A stretch of 64,000 bases of DNA, taken from contig NZ_CP083239.1 in the NCBI RefSeq assembly GCF_022836935.1, forward strand, positions 124,001-188,000, in the 5' to 3' direction. Both the position numbers and the translations under genes were made by a program. Source of the stretch: Ancylobacter polymorphus (GTDB lineage Bacteria > Pseudomonadota > Alphaproteobacteria > Rhizobiales > Xanthobacteraceae). The first letter of the stretch is position 1. The number at the start of each line of letters is the position of its first letter. The notes under the pieces are model-generated. The model saw only the letters and a list, made by a program, of their open reading frames with translations, made no database searches and had not been told where the DNA came from. This document shows positions 11,047-20,181 of this stretch, in pieces.

Positions 11047-13203
11047 ATGAGCCGCATCCCGGATTTCGCCGCTCGGGACTGGCAGGCGCCGCAGCCGCCC
11101 GCGCCGTCGGTCGATGCCGCCGACTGGACGACGCCGGAAGGGCTGGTGGTGAAGCCGCTTTATGGGCCCGCCGACATTGCCGGGCTCGGCGCCATCGACA
11201 GCTATCCCGGCATCGCGCCTTTCCTGCGTGGCCCCTACCCCAGCATGTATGCCACCCAGCCCTGGACCATCCGGCAATATGCCGGCTTCTCCACGGCCGA
11301 GGATTCCAACGCCTTCTATCGGCGCAACCTCGCGGCCGGGCAGAAGGGCTTGTCGGTCGCCTTCGATCTCGCCACCCATCGCGGCTATGATTCCGACCAT
11401 CCGCGCGTCGCCGGCGATGTCGGCATGGCGGGGGTGGCGATCGACTCGATTTACGACATGCGCACCCTGTTCTCCGGCATCCCGCTGGACCAGATGAGCG
11501 TGTCCATGACCATGAACGGGGCGGTGCTGCCGATCCTCGCGCTCTATGTCGTGGCGGCGGAGGAGCAGGGCGTTAAGCCGGCGCAGCTCTCCGGGACCAT
11601 CCAGAACGACATCCTCAAGGAGTTCATGGTCCGCAACACCTATATCTACCCGCCCGGTCCCTCCATGCGGATCATCTCCGACATTTTCGCCTTCACCTCC
11701 AAGGAGATGCCGCGCTTCAACTCGATCTCGATCTCCGGCTACCACATGCAGGAGGCGGGAGCGACGCAGGACCTCGAACTCGCCTATACGCTGGCAGACG
11801 GCGTCGATTATGTGCGCGCCGGGGTGGCGGCGGGACTGCCCATCGACGCCTTCGCGCCACGCCTGTCCTTCTTCTGGGCCATCGGCATGAACTTCTTCAT
11901 GGAGGTGGCGAAGCTGCGCGCCGCCCGGCTGATCTGGGCGAAGCTGATGAAGGATCTCGGCGCGCAGAACCCCAAGTCGCTGCCGCTGCGCACCCATTCG
12001 CAGACCTCGGGCTGGAGCCTGACGGCGCAGGACGTGTTCAACAACGTCATGCGCACCATGGTGGAGGCGATGGCGGCGACGCAGGGGCACACCCAGTCGC
12101 TGCACACCAACGCGCTGGACGAGGCGCTGGCTCTGCCGACCGACTTCTCCGCCCGCATCGCCCGCAACACGCAAATACTGCTACAGCAGGAAAGCGGGAC
12201 CACGCGGGCCATCGACCCGTGGGGCGGCTCGTTCTTCGTGGAAAGGCTGACCGCCGATCTGGCACACAAGGCGCTCGGCCACATCGCCGAGGTGGAAGCG
12301 CTCGGCGGCATGGCGAAGGCAATCGAGGCCGGCATCCCCAAGCTACGCATCGAGGAAGCCGCTGCCACCACCCAGGCGCGGATCGACTCTGGCGCCCAGA
12401 CCGTGGTCGGCGTCAACAAGTACCGCCCCGCGCGGGAAATGCCGATCGACGTGCTCAAGGTCGACAACTCGGCTGTGCGCGCGGCGCAGCTCGACAAGCT
12501 GGCGCGGCTGAAGGCTGAGCGCGATCCGCAGGCGGTGGCGCAGACGCTGGCCGCGCTGGAGAACGGCGCGCGCGGCGGCGCCAATCTGCTTGCCCTCGCC
12601 ATCGACGCCGCCCGCGCCAAGGCGACGGTGGGCGAAATCTCCGACGCGCTGGAGCGCGTCTTCGGCCGGCACCGGGCGGAAATCCGCGCGGTTTCCGGCG
12701 TCTACCGGCGGGAGGCGGGAGCGATGGGCGACAGGGTCGCGCAGGTGCGGGCGCGCGTCGAGGCGTTCGAGCACGAGGAAGGCCGGCGCCCGCGCCTCCT
12801 CGTCGCCAAGGTCGGGCAGGACGGACATGACCGCGGGCAGAAGGTGATCGCCTCCGCCTTCGCCGATCTCGGATTCGATGTCGATATCGGCCCGCTCTTC
12901 GCCACGCCCGAGGAAGCCGCCCGGCAGGCGGTGGAGAACGACGTGCATGTGATCGGCATTTCCTCGCTCGCCGCCGGACACCTTACTCTGGTGCCGCAGG
13001 TGAAGGCGGCGCTGGCCGCACAGGGGCGGCCGGACATCATGGTGGTGGTGGGCGGCGTGGTGCCGCCGCAGGATTACGACGCCGTGCGCGCCGCTGGCGC
13101 CGAGGCGATCTACCCGCCCGGCACGGTGATCGCCGAGGCCGCCGGCGAACTGGTCGACACACTCGCCGCCCGTCTCGGTCATGCGAAGGACGCGGCGGAA
13201 TAG
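11047..13203 (+). CDS. mutB: Methylmalonyl-CoA mutase large (catalytic) subunit
   Basis: A 718-residue adenosylcobalamin-dependent mutase converting (R)-methylmalonyl-CoA to succinyl-CoA. The substrate barrel occupies about residues 30-560 ([20 protein letters not shown] and [20 protein letters not shown] are family signatures). The C-terminal cobalamin domain has [10 protein letters not shown] with the lower-ligand histidine at residue 594, then [17 protein letters not shown] and [10 protein letters not shown]. Length fits family members of about 710-730. GGGAGG lies 8 bases before ATG 11047. It closes the pccB-pccA-mutA-mutB operon; no methylmalonyl-CoA epimerase or MeaB chaperone gene follows in this window. 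Confidence 0.95.
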   Translation: MSRIPDFAARDWQAPQPPAPSVDAADWTTPEGLVVKPLYGPADIAGLGAIDSYPGIAPFLRGPYPSMYATQPWTIRQYAGFSTAEDSNAFYRRNLAAGQKGLSVAFDLATHRGYDSDHPRVAGDVGMAGVAIDSIYDMRTLFSGIPLDQMSVSMTMNGAVLPILALYVVAAEEQGVKPAQLSGTIQNDILKEFMVRNTYIYPPGPSMRIISDIFAFTSKEMPRFNSISISGYHMQEAGATQDLELAYTLADGVDYVRAGVAAGLPIDAFAPRLSFFWAIGMNFFMEVAKLRAARLIWAKLMKDLGAQNPKSLPLRTHSQTSGWSLTAQDVFNNVMRTMVEAMAATQGHTQSLHTNALDEALALPTDFSARIARNTQILLQQESGTTRAIDPWGGSFFVERLTADLAHKALGHIAEVEALGGMAKAIEAGIPKLRIEEAAATTQARIDSGAQTVVGVNKYRPAREMPIDVLKVDNSAVRAAQLDKLARLKAERDPQAVAQTLAALENGARGGANLLALAIDAARAKATVGEISDALERVFGRHRAEIRAVSGVYRREAGAMGDRVAQVRARVEAFEHEEGRRPRLLVAKVGQDGHDRGQKVIASAFADLGFDVDIGPLFATPEEAARQAVENDVHVIGISSLAAGHLTLVPQVKAALAAQGRPDIMVVVGGVVPPQDYDAVRAAGAEAIYPPGTVIAEAAGELVDTLAARLGHAKDAAE

Positions 13204-13215
13204 AGGCCGCCGCCC

Positions 13216-14166
13216 TCACCCCGGCGCCCGCACCGGCAGATGCAGCGCCGGCCCGGCGGGGCGGTAGGCGCCGCCGGAGCCGAACAGTTCCGCCACCCAG
13301 TCGACGAAGACGCGCAGCCGGCTGCTCAGATGCCGGTTCGGCGAATAGACCACATGCAACACGATGGGGCCCGCCTGCCATTCCGGCAGCACGCGCACCA
13401 ATGCGCCGGTGTCGAGATAGGGCCCCACCATCGCATCAATCGTCTGCGTAATGCCGAGGCCGGCGAGGCCGGCGGCGAGATAGGCGGTGGAATCGTTGGT
13501 CGCCAGCACATGCGGCACGCGCAGCTCATAGCTTTCCTCACCGCGCACCATGTCGAACACCATCGGCCGCCCGGTGCGGGCGCTGAAATAGCCGATGACG
13601 CGGTGCCCGTTTGCGAGGTCGCGCGGGTGCTCCGGCAGGCCGTGGCGAGCGATATAGGCGGGCGAGGCGTAGTGCATCAGCGTCAAGGCACCGACGCGGC
13701 GGGCGATCAGCGTCGGGTCGCTGAGATCGCCGCCGCGAATGGCGCAATCGACATTCTCGGCGAGCAGGTCCACCGGACGGTCGGTGACGCCGAGATCGAG
13801 CTGGATGTCGGGATAGCGGGCGAAGAAATCCGGCAGCGCCGGGATGAGAGCGTAGAGCGCCAGCGAGGACGGCACATCCACCCGCAGCCGCCCGGCCGGG
13901 CTCGCCTGCGAGCGGGTCATCGAGCCATCGAGCTCATCGAGATCGGAGAGCAGCGCCACCGCGCGCTCATAATAGGCGGCGCCGTCGGGGGTCACGGCGA
14001 CGCGGCGGGTCGAGCGGTTGAGCAGCTTGGTGCGCAGATGCGCCTCAAGCTGCTGGATATGCTTGGTCACGGTGGGTTTCGGCATGTCGAGCAGGTCGGC
14101 GGCACGGCTGAACGTGCCGGCTTCCACCACCCGGACAAAGGCCCGCATCGCGGCGATCTGGTCCAT
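13216..14166 (-). CDS. LysR-family transcriptional regulator next to RND pump
   Basis: A 316-residue LysR-type regulator. The winged helix-turn-helix is at the N-terminus (AFVRVVEAGTFSRAADLLDM, PKPTVTKHIQQLEAHL, LLNRSTRRVAVTPDG), followed by a two-lobed effector domain (LRVDVPSSLALYALIP, VDCAIRGGDLSDPTLIARRV). The ATG at 14166 is chosen because it begins MDQIAAMRAFV, normal for the family; the frame runs further upstream but over divergent DNA. It points away from the esterase-like gene and RND genes, with a 153-base gap that contains an AT-rich inverted repeat. As for other regulators placed like this, it probably controls the divergent pump operon and itself. Its stop lies 12 bases from the mutB stop. 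Confidence 0.9.
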   Translation of the reverse strand: MDQIAAMRAFVRVVEAGTFSRAADLLDMPKPTVTKHIQQLEAHLRTKLLNRSTRRVAVTPDGAAYYERAVALLSDLDELDGSMTRSQASPAGRLRVDVPSSLALYALIPALPDFFARYPDIQLDLGVTDRPVDLLAENVDCAIRGGDLSDPTLIARRVGALTLMHYASPAYIARHGLPEHPRDLANGHRVIGYFSARTGRPMVFDMVRGEESYELRVPHVLATNDSTAYLAAGLAGLGITQTIDAMVGPYLDTGALVRVLPEWQAGPIVLHVVYSPNRHLSSRLRVFVDWVAELFGSGGAYRPAGPALHLPVRAPG

Positions 14167-14178
14167 GGCTACCGTGTG

Positions 14179-14200
14179 ATTATTTCCATATGTAAATAAT
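14179..14200. promoter_or_regulatory. LysR-type operator in divergent promoter region
   Basis: Inverted repeat ATTATTT (14179-14185), an 8-base spacer, then AAATAAT (14194-14200). It contains a T-N11-A LysR box (14183-14195) and sits 13 bases upstream of the LysR start codon in AT-rich sequence surrounded by GC-rich DNA. It is a good candidate for the site bound by the adjacent LysR regulator. Confidence 0.6.
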
Positions 14201-14319
14201 GTTATCGCCAATCGGCTATTTTTTCGAGCCCGATGCAGGTCTAGTTTTCGCCGCACTGCAACAGCAACAACCGTTGGAATCGGGGTGGGAGCGAAGGCTT
14301 CCTCCCGGTAGTGGGCGCC

Positions 14320-15144
14320 ATGACCGCAGCGTGGACCGAGGCAAAGCTGGATATGGACGGGGAGGCGCTGGCCGCGCGCGTCTACCGTCCCGCCGTGCCG
14401 CTGCGTCCCGCGCCGCTGGTGCTGCATCTGCATGGCGGCTGCTTTGTCGACGGCGATCTCGACTGCAGCGCGCATCTCTGCCGCATCATGGCGGAGGCCG
14501 GCGCGGTCGTGGTCTCCATCGACTATCCGCTGGCGCCGGAACACCCCTTCCCGGCGGCGCTCAACCTCTCCTTCAAGGCGCTGGGCCGGCTTTATGCCGA
14601 GCGGGGGAAATGGGCGGGGCGCGGCGCGCGGCTGTTCGTCGCCGGCGAGGAAGCCGGGGCAAATCTTGCCACCGCCCTCAGCCTGATGGCCCGCGACCAG
14701 CAGGCCCCGCCGCTGGCCGGGCAGATCCTGATCTCGCCCATGGTCGACCCCAGCCTGTGCTCCGGCTCGATCCACGCCGCCTCGGCGGGGGCGTCGGGCT
14801 GCAAATGGGCGGATGGCTGGCACCTCTATCTCGGCAGCGCCGACCGCGCCGCCCATCCCTATGCCGCCCCGCTCGGCTCGCGCCGGCTGGGCGGGCTCGC
14901 TCCGGCGCTGATCGTCACCTCCGCCGACTGCCCGATCCGCGACGAGAGCCTCGCCTATGCCGAGCGTCTGCGCGCGGGCGGGGTGGCGGTGGAAAGCCAT
15001 CTGCTCGAAGGCACCAACTGTTCGAACCAGAGCATCGACGCCGCCATCGAGGCCGCCCCGGCATGGGAGACGGTCCTGCGCGGCCTGTTCAGCACCTTTC
15101 TGGCGGAGAATTCCGCCGCACCGCTTCGCACCATTCGGGCCTGA
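14320..15144 (+). CDS. Alpha/beta-hydrolase-fold protein lacking catalytic serine (likely pseudoenzyme)
   Basis: A 274-residue protein of the hormone-sensitive-lipase-like esterase family. The oxyanion-hole motif is intact (LHLHGGCF near residue 40) and SIDYPLAPEHPFPAAL is a family signature. However, the nucleophile elbow normally written GDSAGG reads AGEEAGANLA, with glutamate 111 in the position of the serine. The acid residue region is present (TSADCPIRDESLAYAE), but no HGF-type catalytic histidine is found near the end (LLEGTNCSNQSI instead). The open frame and G/C-ending codons argue that it is maintained. It stops 17 bases before the RND adaptor gene and is probably in the same operon. 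Likely role: binding or regulatory protein. The ATG at 14320 is preferred over an in-frame GTG at 14311. Confidence 0.8.
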   Translation: MTAAWTEAKLDMDGEALAARVYRPAVPLRPAPLVLHLHGGCFVDGDLDCSAHLCRIMAEAGAVVVSIDYPLAPEHPFPAALNLSFKALGRLYAERGKWAGRGARLFVAGEEAGANLATALSLMARDQQAPPLAGQILISPMVDPSLCSGSIHAASAGASGCKWADGWHLYLGSADRAAHPYAAPLGSRRLGGLAPALIVTSADCPIRDESLAYAERLRAGGVAVESHLLEGTNCSNQSIDAAIEAAPAWETVLRGLFSTFLAENSAAPLRTIRA

Positions 15145-15161
15145 GGCCCGGGAGACAGGTC

Positions 15162-16481
15162 ATGAGTGACAACCGCTTCGGCACCGATGCCGCCCCGACA
15201 CCGATCGCACACGCCGTCATCGCCCACGATGCACCCGCCCCGCGTCCGCGCCGTGCCAAGGGCTGGCGTGAGGCGGGGCTGGCGCTGACCCTCGCCCTCA
15301 TCGCCACCGGCGGTGCCGTCTTCGTCGCCTGGCCGAGCTCGACCGCGCTCGCGACCGATCCCGCCCCGGCGGAAGCCGCCGCCCCGCCGGCCATGCCGGT
15401 GGAGGTCGCGGTGCTGAAGACGCGCGAGACCATGAAGTGGGACGAGTTCTCCGGCCGCCTGCGCGCGGTGGAGGTGGTGGAGGTGCGCCCGCGCGTCGCC
15501 GGGGCGGTGGAGAAGATCCATTTCCGCGAAGGCGCGCTGGTGAAGGAAGGCGACCTGCTGGTGACCATCGACCCCGCGCCGTTCCAGGCCGCGCTGACCC
15601 GCGCGGAAGCGTTGCGCGAGGCGGCCGCCGCCCGTGTCGAGCTCACCCGCAGCGAGCTGGAACGCGGCAAGCAGCTGGTCGACAACCGCACCGTCTCGGT
15701 GCGTGATCTCGACCAGCGCACCAATGCCTTCCGCGAGGCGGAAGCGAATCTGCGCGCGGCCGATGCCGCCGTGCAGAGCGCCAAGCTCGATCTGGGCTAT
15801 ACCGAGGTGCGCGCGCCGGTCGATGGCCGCGTCGGGCGGATCGAGGTGACGGTCGGCAATCTCGTCGCCGCCGGCGCCTCCTCGCCGGTGCTCACCAGCC
15901 TCGTCTCCATCAACCCGATCTATGTCAGCTTCGATGCCGACGAGAACACGGTCGCCGAGGCGCTGGCCTCGGTCGGCGAGCATGATGTCGCGCTGACCGA
16001 GATCGACCAGATCCCGGTCGAGATCACCACCGCCACCACCGCCAGCCGACCGGTACGCGGCCATCTCCAGCTCGTCGACAACCAGGTCGATGCCTCGACC
16101 GGCACGTTCCGCCTGCGCGCCGTGTTCGACAATGCCGATGGCCGGCTCGTGCCGGGCCAGTTCGCGCGGGTAAAGATGGGCCGCGCCAAGACCCAGCCGG
16201 CGCTGGCGGTGAATGAACGCGCCATCGGCACCGACCAGGACAAGAAGTTCGTCTTCGTGGTCGGCGACGACAACAAGGCCGTCTGGCGCAAGGTGACGCT
16301 CGGCCCGCCCTCGGACGGGCTGCGCGTCATCACCGACGGGCTGAAGGAGGGCGAGCGTATCGTCGTCAACGGCCTGCAGCGCGTGCGCCCCGGCGCGGTG
16401 GTCGCGCCGGAGATCGTGCCCATGGAATCCGCTTCCGCCGCCGCCGCGACGGACCCGAACACCGCCGTCGCCGCGCGCTGA
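15162..16481 (+). CDS. RND efflux periplasmic adaptor (MexE/AcrA type)
   Basis: A 439-residue membrane-fusion protein that links an inner-membrane RND pump to an outer-membrane channel. The N-terminus is unusually long and Ala/Pro-rich before a hydrophobic anchor (AGLALTLALIATGGAVFVAW), then the lipoyl/barrel-sandwich half motifs (EVVEVRPRVAGAVEKIHFRE and YTEVRAPVDGRVGRIEVTVG) enclose an alpha-helical hairpin at about residues 140-205. Beta-barrel and membrane-proximal domains follow (VPGQFARVKMG, EGERIVVNGLQRVRPGAVV). It ends 39 bases before the pump gene. No outer-membrane factor gene is adjacent, so a shared TolC-like protein is expected elsewhere. Confidence 0.92.
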   Translation: MSDNRFGTDAAPTPIAHAVIAHDAPAPRPRRAKGWREAGLALTLALIATGGAVFVAWPSSTALATDPAPAEAAAPPAMPVEVAVLKTRETMKWDEFSGRLRAVEVVEVRPRVAGAVEKIHFREGALVKEGDLLVTIDPAPFQAALTRAEALREAAAARVELTRSELERGKQLVDNRTVSVRDLDQRTNAFREAEANLRAADAAVQSAKLDLGYTEVRAPVDGRVGRIEVTVGNLVAAGASSPVLTSLVSINPIYVSFDADENTVAEALASVGEHDVALTEIDQIPVEITTATTASRPVRGHLQLVDNQVDASTGTFRLRAVFDNADGRLVPGQFARVKMGRAKTQPALAVNERAIGTDQDKKFVFVVGDDNKAVWRKVTLGPPSDGLRVITDGLKEGERIVVNGLQRVRPGAVVAPEIVPMESASAAAATDPNTAVAAR

Positions 16482-16520
16482 TTTCAGCCCCGACGCTCTG
16501 CCTCCTTGGGGGAGGACGCT

Positions 16521-19500
16521 ATGAATCTGTCCAAATTCTTCATCGACCGGCCGATTTTCGCCGGCGTCCTCTCCGTCCTGATCTTCCTCGCGGGGCTGCT
16601 GGCCCTGCGGGTGATGCCGATTTCGGAATATCCGGAAGTCGTGCCGCCGCAGGTCATCGTCCGCGCCACCTATCCCGGTGCCAGCCCGAAGGTCATCGCC
16701 GCCACCGTGGCAACGCCAATCGAGGAAGCCATCAACGGCGTCGAGGACATGCTCTACATGTCCTCGCAGGCGACGACGGACGGCGTGATGACGCTCACCG
16801 TCACCTTCAAGCTCGGCACCGACCCGGACAAGGCAACGCAGCTGGTGCAGAACCGCGTCGGCCAGGCCGAGCCGCGCCTGCCGGAAGAGGTGCGCGCGCT
16901 CGGCATCACCACCGCCAAGAGTTCGCCGACCTTCCTCATGGTCGTGCACCTCATCTCGCCCAATGACCGCTACGACATCACCTATCTGCGCAATTACGCG
17001 GTGCTGAACGTGAAGGACCGGCTGGCCCGTATCGGCGGCGTCGGCCAGATCGACATCTTCGGCGGCGGCGACTACTCCATGCGCGTCTGGCTCGACCCGC
17101 AGAAGATCGCCGAGCACGGCCTCTCCGCCGGCGATGTGGTCAACGAGATCCGCGCCCAGAACGTGCAGGCCGCCGCCGGTATCGTCGGCGCCTCGCCGGC
17201 GCTGGAAGGCGTCGACCTGCAGCTCACCATCAACGCCCAGGGCCGTCTGGAGACCGAGGAAGAGTTTGGCGACATCGTCGTGAAGACCGGCGCCAACGGG
17301 CAGGTGGTACGGCTGCGTGACGTCGCCCGGCTCGAACTCGGCGCCGCCGATTATGCGCTGCGCTCGCTGCTCGACAACAAGCAGGCGGTCGGCCTCGGCG
17401 TGTTCCAGGCGCCGGGATCCAACGCGCTGGAAATCGCCGAAAATGTCCGCGCCACCATGGCGGAAGTGAAGAAGACGATGCCGGAAGGCGTCGACTTCGA
17501 CATCGTCTACGACACCACCCGCTTCGTCGACGCCTCCATCGACGCCGTGGTGCACACGCTGTTCGAAGCGGTGGCGCTGGTCGTCATCGTCGTCGTGGTG
17601 TTCCTGCAGACCTGGCGCGCCTCGATCATCCCGCTGCTCGCCGTGCCGGTCTCGATCGTCGGCACCTTCGCGGTGATGTATCTGTTCGGCTTCTCCATCA
17701 ACGCGCTGAGCCTGTTCGGGCTGGTGCTGGCCATCGGCATCGTCGTCGACGACGCCATCGTCGTGGTGGAGAATGTCGAGCGCAACATCGAGAACGGGCT
17801 GACGCCGCGTGCCGCCGCCTATCAGGCGATGAGCGAGGTGTCCGGCCCCATCATCGCCATCGCGCTAGTGCTGGTGGCGGTGTTCGTGCCACTCGCCTTC
17901 ATCACCGGCCTGTCGGGCCAGTTCTACCGCCAGTTCGCGCTCACCATCGCCATTTCGACGGTGATCTCGGCGATCAACTCGCTCACTTTGTCGCCGGCGC
18001 TGGCGGCGCTGCTGCTGCGCGGCCACGACACCCCGCCGGACGCGCTCCAGCGCGTCATCAACTTCCTGTTCGGCTGGTTCTTCCGCGGCTTCAACTGGGT
18101 GTTCGCGCGCGGCTCGCGCGGCTATGGCGGCGGCGTGCGCGGCACGCTGAAGGTGAAAAGCCTCGTCATGGTGTTCTACGCCGTGATGCTGGGCGCCACC
18201 TGGTGGCTGTTCCAGGCGGTGCCTCCGGGCTTCGTGCCGGCGCAGGACAAGCAGTATCTCGTCGGCTTCGCCCAGCTGCCCGACGGCGCCACGCTCGACC
18301 GCACGGAAGAGGTGATCCGGCAGATGACCGAGATCACGCTGGCCCAGCCCGGCGTGTCCAGCGCGGTCGCCTTCCCCGGCCTGTCCATCGCCGGCTTCTC
18401 CAACTCGTCGAACGCCGGCATCGTGTTCTCGGTGCTCGACCCGTTCGAGGAGCGCACGAGCCCGGAACTCTCCGCCGGCGCCATCGCCGGGGCGCTGAAC
18501 CAGAAATACGGGGTGATCAAGGGCGCCTTCATCGCCATGTTCCCGCCCCCGCCGGTGCAGGGCCTCGGCGTGGTCGGCGGCTTCAAGATGCAGATCGAAG
18601 ACCGCGCCGGCCGCGGCTACGAGGCGCTGAACGAGGTCACCAACGCCTTCATGGCCAAGGCCATGGCGGCGCCGGAACTCACCGGGCAGTTCACCACCTA
18701 CCAGATCAACGTGCCGCAGATCTTCACCAATGTGGACCGCACCAAGGCCCGCCAGCTCGGCGTGCCGATCCAATCGGTGTTCGAGACGCTGCAGGTCTAT
18801 CTCGGCTCGCTCTATGTGAACGACTTCAACAAGTTCGGCCGCACCTACTCGGTGCGGGCGCAGGCCGACGCGCCGTTCCGCGCCCGGCCGGAGGACATCG
18901 GCAAGCTGAAGGTGCGCTCGCTCTCGGGCGAGATGATCCCGCTCTCGGCGCTGCTGACGGTGGAGACCACTGCCGGGCCGGAGCGCGCCCAGCGCTATAA
19001 CGGCTTCCTCACCGCCGACTTCAACGCCTCCCCCGCGCCCGGCTATTCCTCCGGCCAGGCGCAGGAAGCGGCGATGCGGATCGCCGCCGAGGTGCTTCCA
19101 CCGGGCTTCGACTATGAATGGACCGATCTCACCTATCAGGAGATTCTCGCCGGCGATTCCTCGCTCATCGTCTTCCCGCTCGCCCTGCTGCTCGTCTTCC
19201 TGGTGCTGGCGGCGCAATATGAAAGCCTGACGCTACCCATCGCGATCATCCTGATCGTACCTATGGGCCTGCTGGCAGCGCTCTATGGCGTGTGGCTGGG
19301 CGGAGGCGACAACAACATCTTCACCCAGATCGGCCTCGTCGTGCTGGTCGGCCTGTCGGCGAAGAACGCGATCCTGATCGTCGAATTCGCCCGCGAGCTG
19401 GAATTCATGGGCCGCAACCCGGTGGAGGCGGCGATCGAGGCCAGCCGCCTGCGCCTGCGGCCGATCCTCATGACCTCCTTCGCCTTCATCATGGGCGTGC

Positions 19501-19700
19501 TGCCGCTGGTTCTCTCCACCGGCGCCGGCGCCGAGATGCGCCATGCCATGGGCATCGCCGTGTTCGCCGGCATGATCGGCGTCACCTTCTTCGGGCTGTT
19601 CCTCACGCCCGTCTTCTACGTGCTACTGCGGCGCCTGGCGGGCAACCGCCCGCTGCGGCAGCACGGCGAGGCCCATATCGCGCCGCTTGCGGCCGAGTGA
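16521..19700 (+). CDS. RND multidrug efflux permease (HAE-1 family, MexF-like)
   Basis: A 1059-residue proton-driven inner-membrane pump. It begins MNLSKFFIDRPIFAGVL as HAE-1 pumps do, has two large periplasmic loops, and twelve predicted membrane helices in two blocks. The proton-relay aspartates are in GIVVDDAIVVVENVERN. ISEYPEVVPPQVIVRATYPG and PSIVFPLALLLVFLVLAAQY-like segments match the family, and the second half repeats the pattern (IGLVVLVGLSAKNAILIVEF). GGGGGAGGA precedes ATG 16521. With the adaptor upstream it makes a MexEF-like pair; the substrate range cannot be read from sequence. The linked LysR gene is consistent with induction by an aromatic or other toxic compound. Confidence 0.95.
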   Translation: MNLSKFFIDRPIFAGVLSVLIFLAGLLALRVMPISEYPEVVPPQVIVRATYPGASPKVIAATVATPIEEAINGVEDMLYMSSQATTDGVMTLTVTFKLGTDPDKATQLVQNRVGQAEPRLPEEVRALGITTAKSSPTFLMVVHLISPNDRYDITYLRNYAVLNVKDRLARIGGVGQIDIFGGGDYSMRVWLDPQKIAEHGLSAGDVVNEIRAQNVQAAAGIVGASPALEGVDLQLTINAQGRLETEEEFGDIVVKTGANGQVVRLRDVARLELGAADYALRSLLDNKQAVGLGVFQAPGSNALEIAENVRATMAEVKKTMPEGVDFDIVYDTTRFVDASIDAVVHTLFEAVALVVIVVVVFLQTWRASIIPLLAVPVSIVGTFAVMYLFGFSINALSLFGLVLAIGIVVDDAIVVVENVERNIENGLTPRAAAYQAMSEVSGPIIAIALVLVAVFVPLAFITGLSGQFYRQFALTIAISTVISAINSLTLSPALAALLLRGHDTPPDALQRVINFLFGWFFRGFNWVFARGSRGYGGGVRGTLKVKSLVMVFYAVMLGATWWLFQAVPPGFVPAQDKQYLVGFAQLPDGATLDRTEEVIRQMTEITLAQPGVSSAVAFPGLSIAGFSNSSNAGIVFSVLDPFEERTSPELSAGAIAGALNQKYGVIKGAFIAMFPPPPVQGLGVVGGFKMQIEDRAGRGYEALNEVTNAFMAKAMAAPELTGQFTTYQINVPQIFTNVDRTKARQLGVPIQSVFETLQVYLGSLYVNDFNKFGRTYSVRAQADAPFRARPEDIGKLKVRSLSGEMIPLSALLTVETTAGPERAQRYNGFLTADFNASPAPGYSSGQAQEAAMRIAAEVLPPGFDYEWTDLTYQEILAGDSSLIVFPLALLLVFLVLAAQYESLTLPIAIILIVPMGLLAALYGVWLGGGDNNIFTQIGLVVLVGLSAKNAILIVEFARELEFMGRNPVEAAIEASRLRLRPILMTSFAFIMGVLPLVLSTGAGAEMRHAMGIAVFAGMIGVTFFGLFLTPVFYVLLRRLAGNRPLRQHGEAHIAPLAAE

Positions 19701-19845
19701 GCCTTGCTACCCGGCCGGAAGGCCGCATCCTACGCGTCGGTTGCCCCCTCGACGCAAGGGAGCGCGGTTCTTCCGGCCGGTCTCGTTCGACAGGCGCGGC
19801 GGGCGATGGCACATAGAGCCCCCCGCCGCCAGGATGCTCGCGCGC

Positions 19846-20181
19846 ATGAAGCCGATCAAAGCCGACTGGACCGATGTGGTCCTCGTCTGCCGCAAATGCG
19901 CGAAGAAGCTCGATGGCGGCTTCGGCCCCGATTCTGACGAGACCCTGCCCAAGGCGCTGCGTGCCGCCATCGCCGAGCGCGAGGGCGGCAAGCCGATGAA
20001 GAAGCCGCGCCGCAAGGGCGCAGGGGTAGCGGTCATCGAGGTGCCCTGCCTCGACATCTGCCCGAAGAACGCCGTCATCGTCATTCCCGCCCGCAGGCCC
20101 GGGCGCTGGCTCAGCGTTGCGCGTGGGACCGATCTCGACGCGCTGCTGGACGACATCGCCCCGAGGCGCGACGAGGACTGA
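19846..20181 (+). CDS. Small cysteine-containing ferredoxin-like protein
   Basis: A 111-residue cytoplasmic protein with four cysteines in two pairs: VCRKCAKK near residue 12 and PCLDICPKNAV near residue 65. The spacing CxxC...CxxxC and the following hydrophobic strand resemble thioredoxin-fold 2Fe-2S ferredoxins, so metal or Fe-S binding is likely, but I cannot name a function. A lysine-rich segment (KPMKKPRRKG) lies between the pairs. The ATG at 19846 is chosen with AGGA 11 bases upstream; another ATG at 19834 is possible. It stands alone between the RND pump and the convergent FUSC gene. Confidence 0.7.
   Translation: MKPIKADWTDVVLVCRKCAKKLDGGFGPDSDETLPKALRAAIAEREGGKPMKKPRRKGAGVAVIEVPCLDICPKNAVIVIPARRPGRWLSVARGTDLDALLDDIAPRRDED

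Noticed and set aside
14955..17555. Long open frame (over 800 codons) on the minus strand opposite the RND genes
   Set aside because: It is antisense to two certain genes, is full of His/Arg/Gly/Asp low-complexity translation, and is the usual artefact of high-GC DNA. The same applies to the other long antisense frames.
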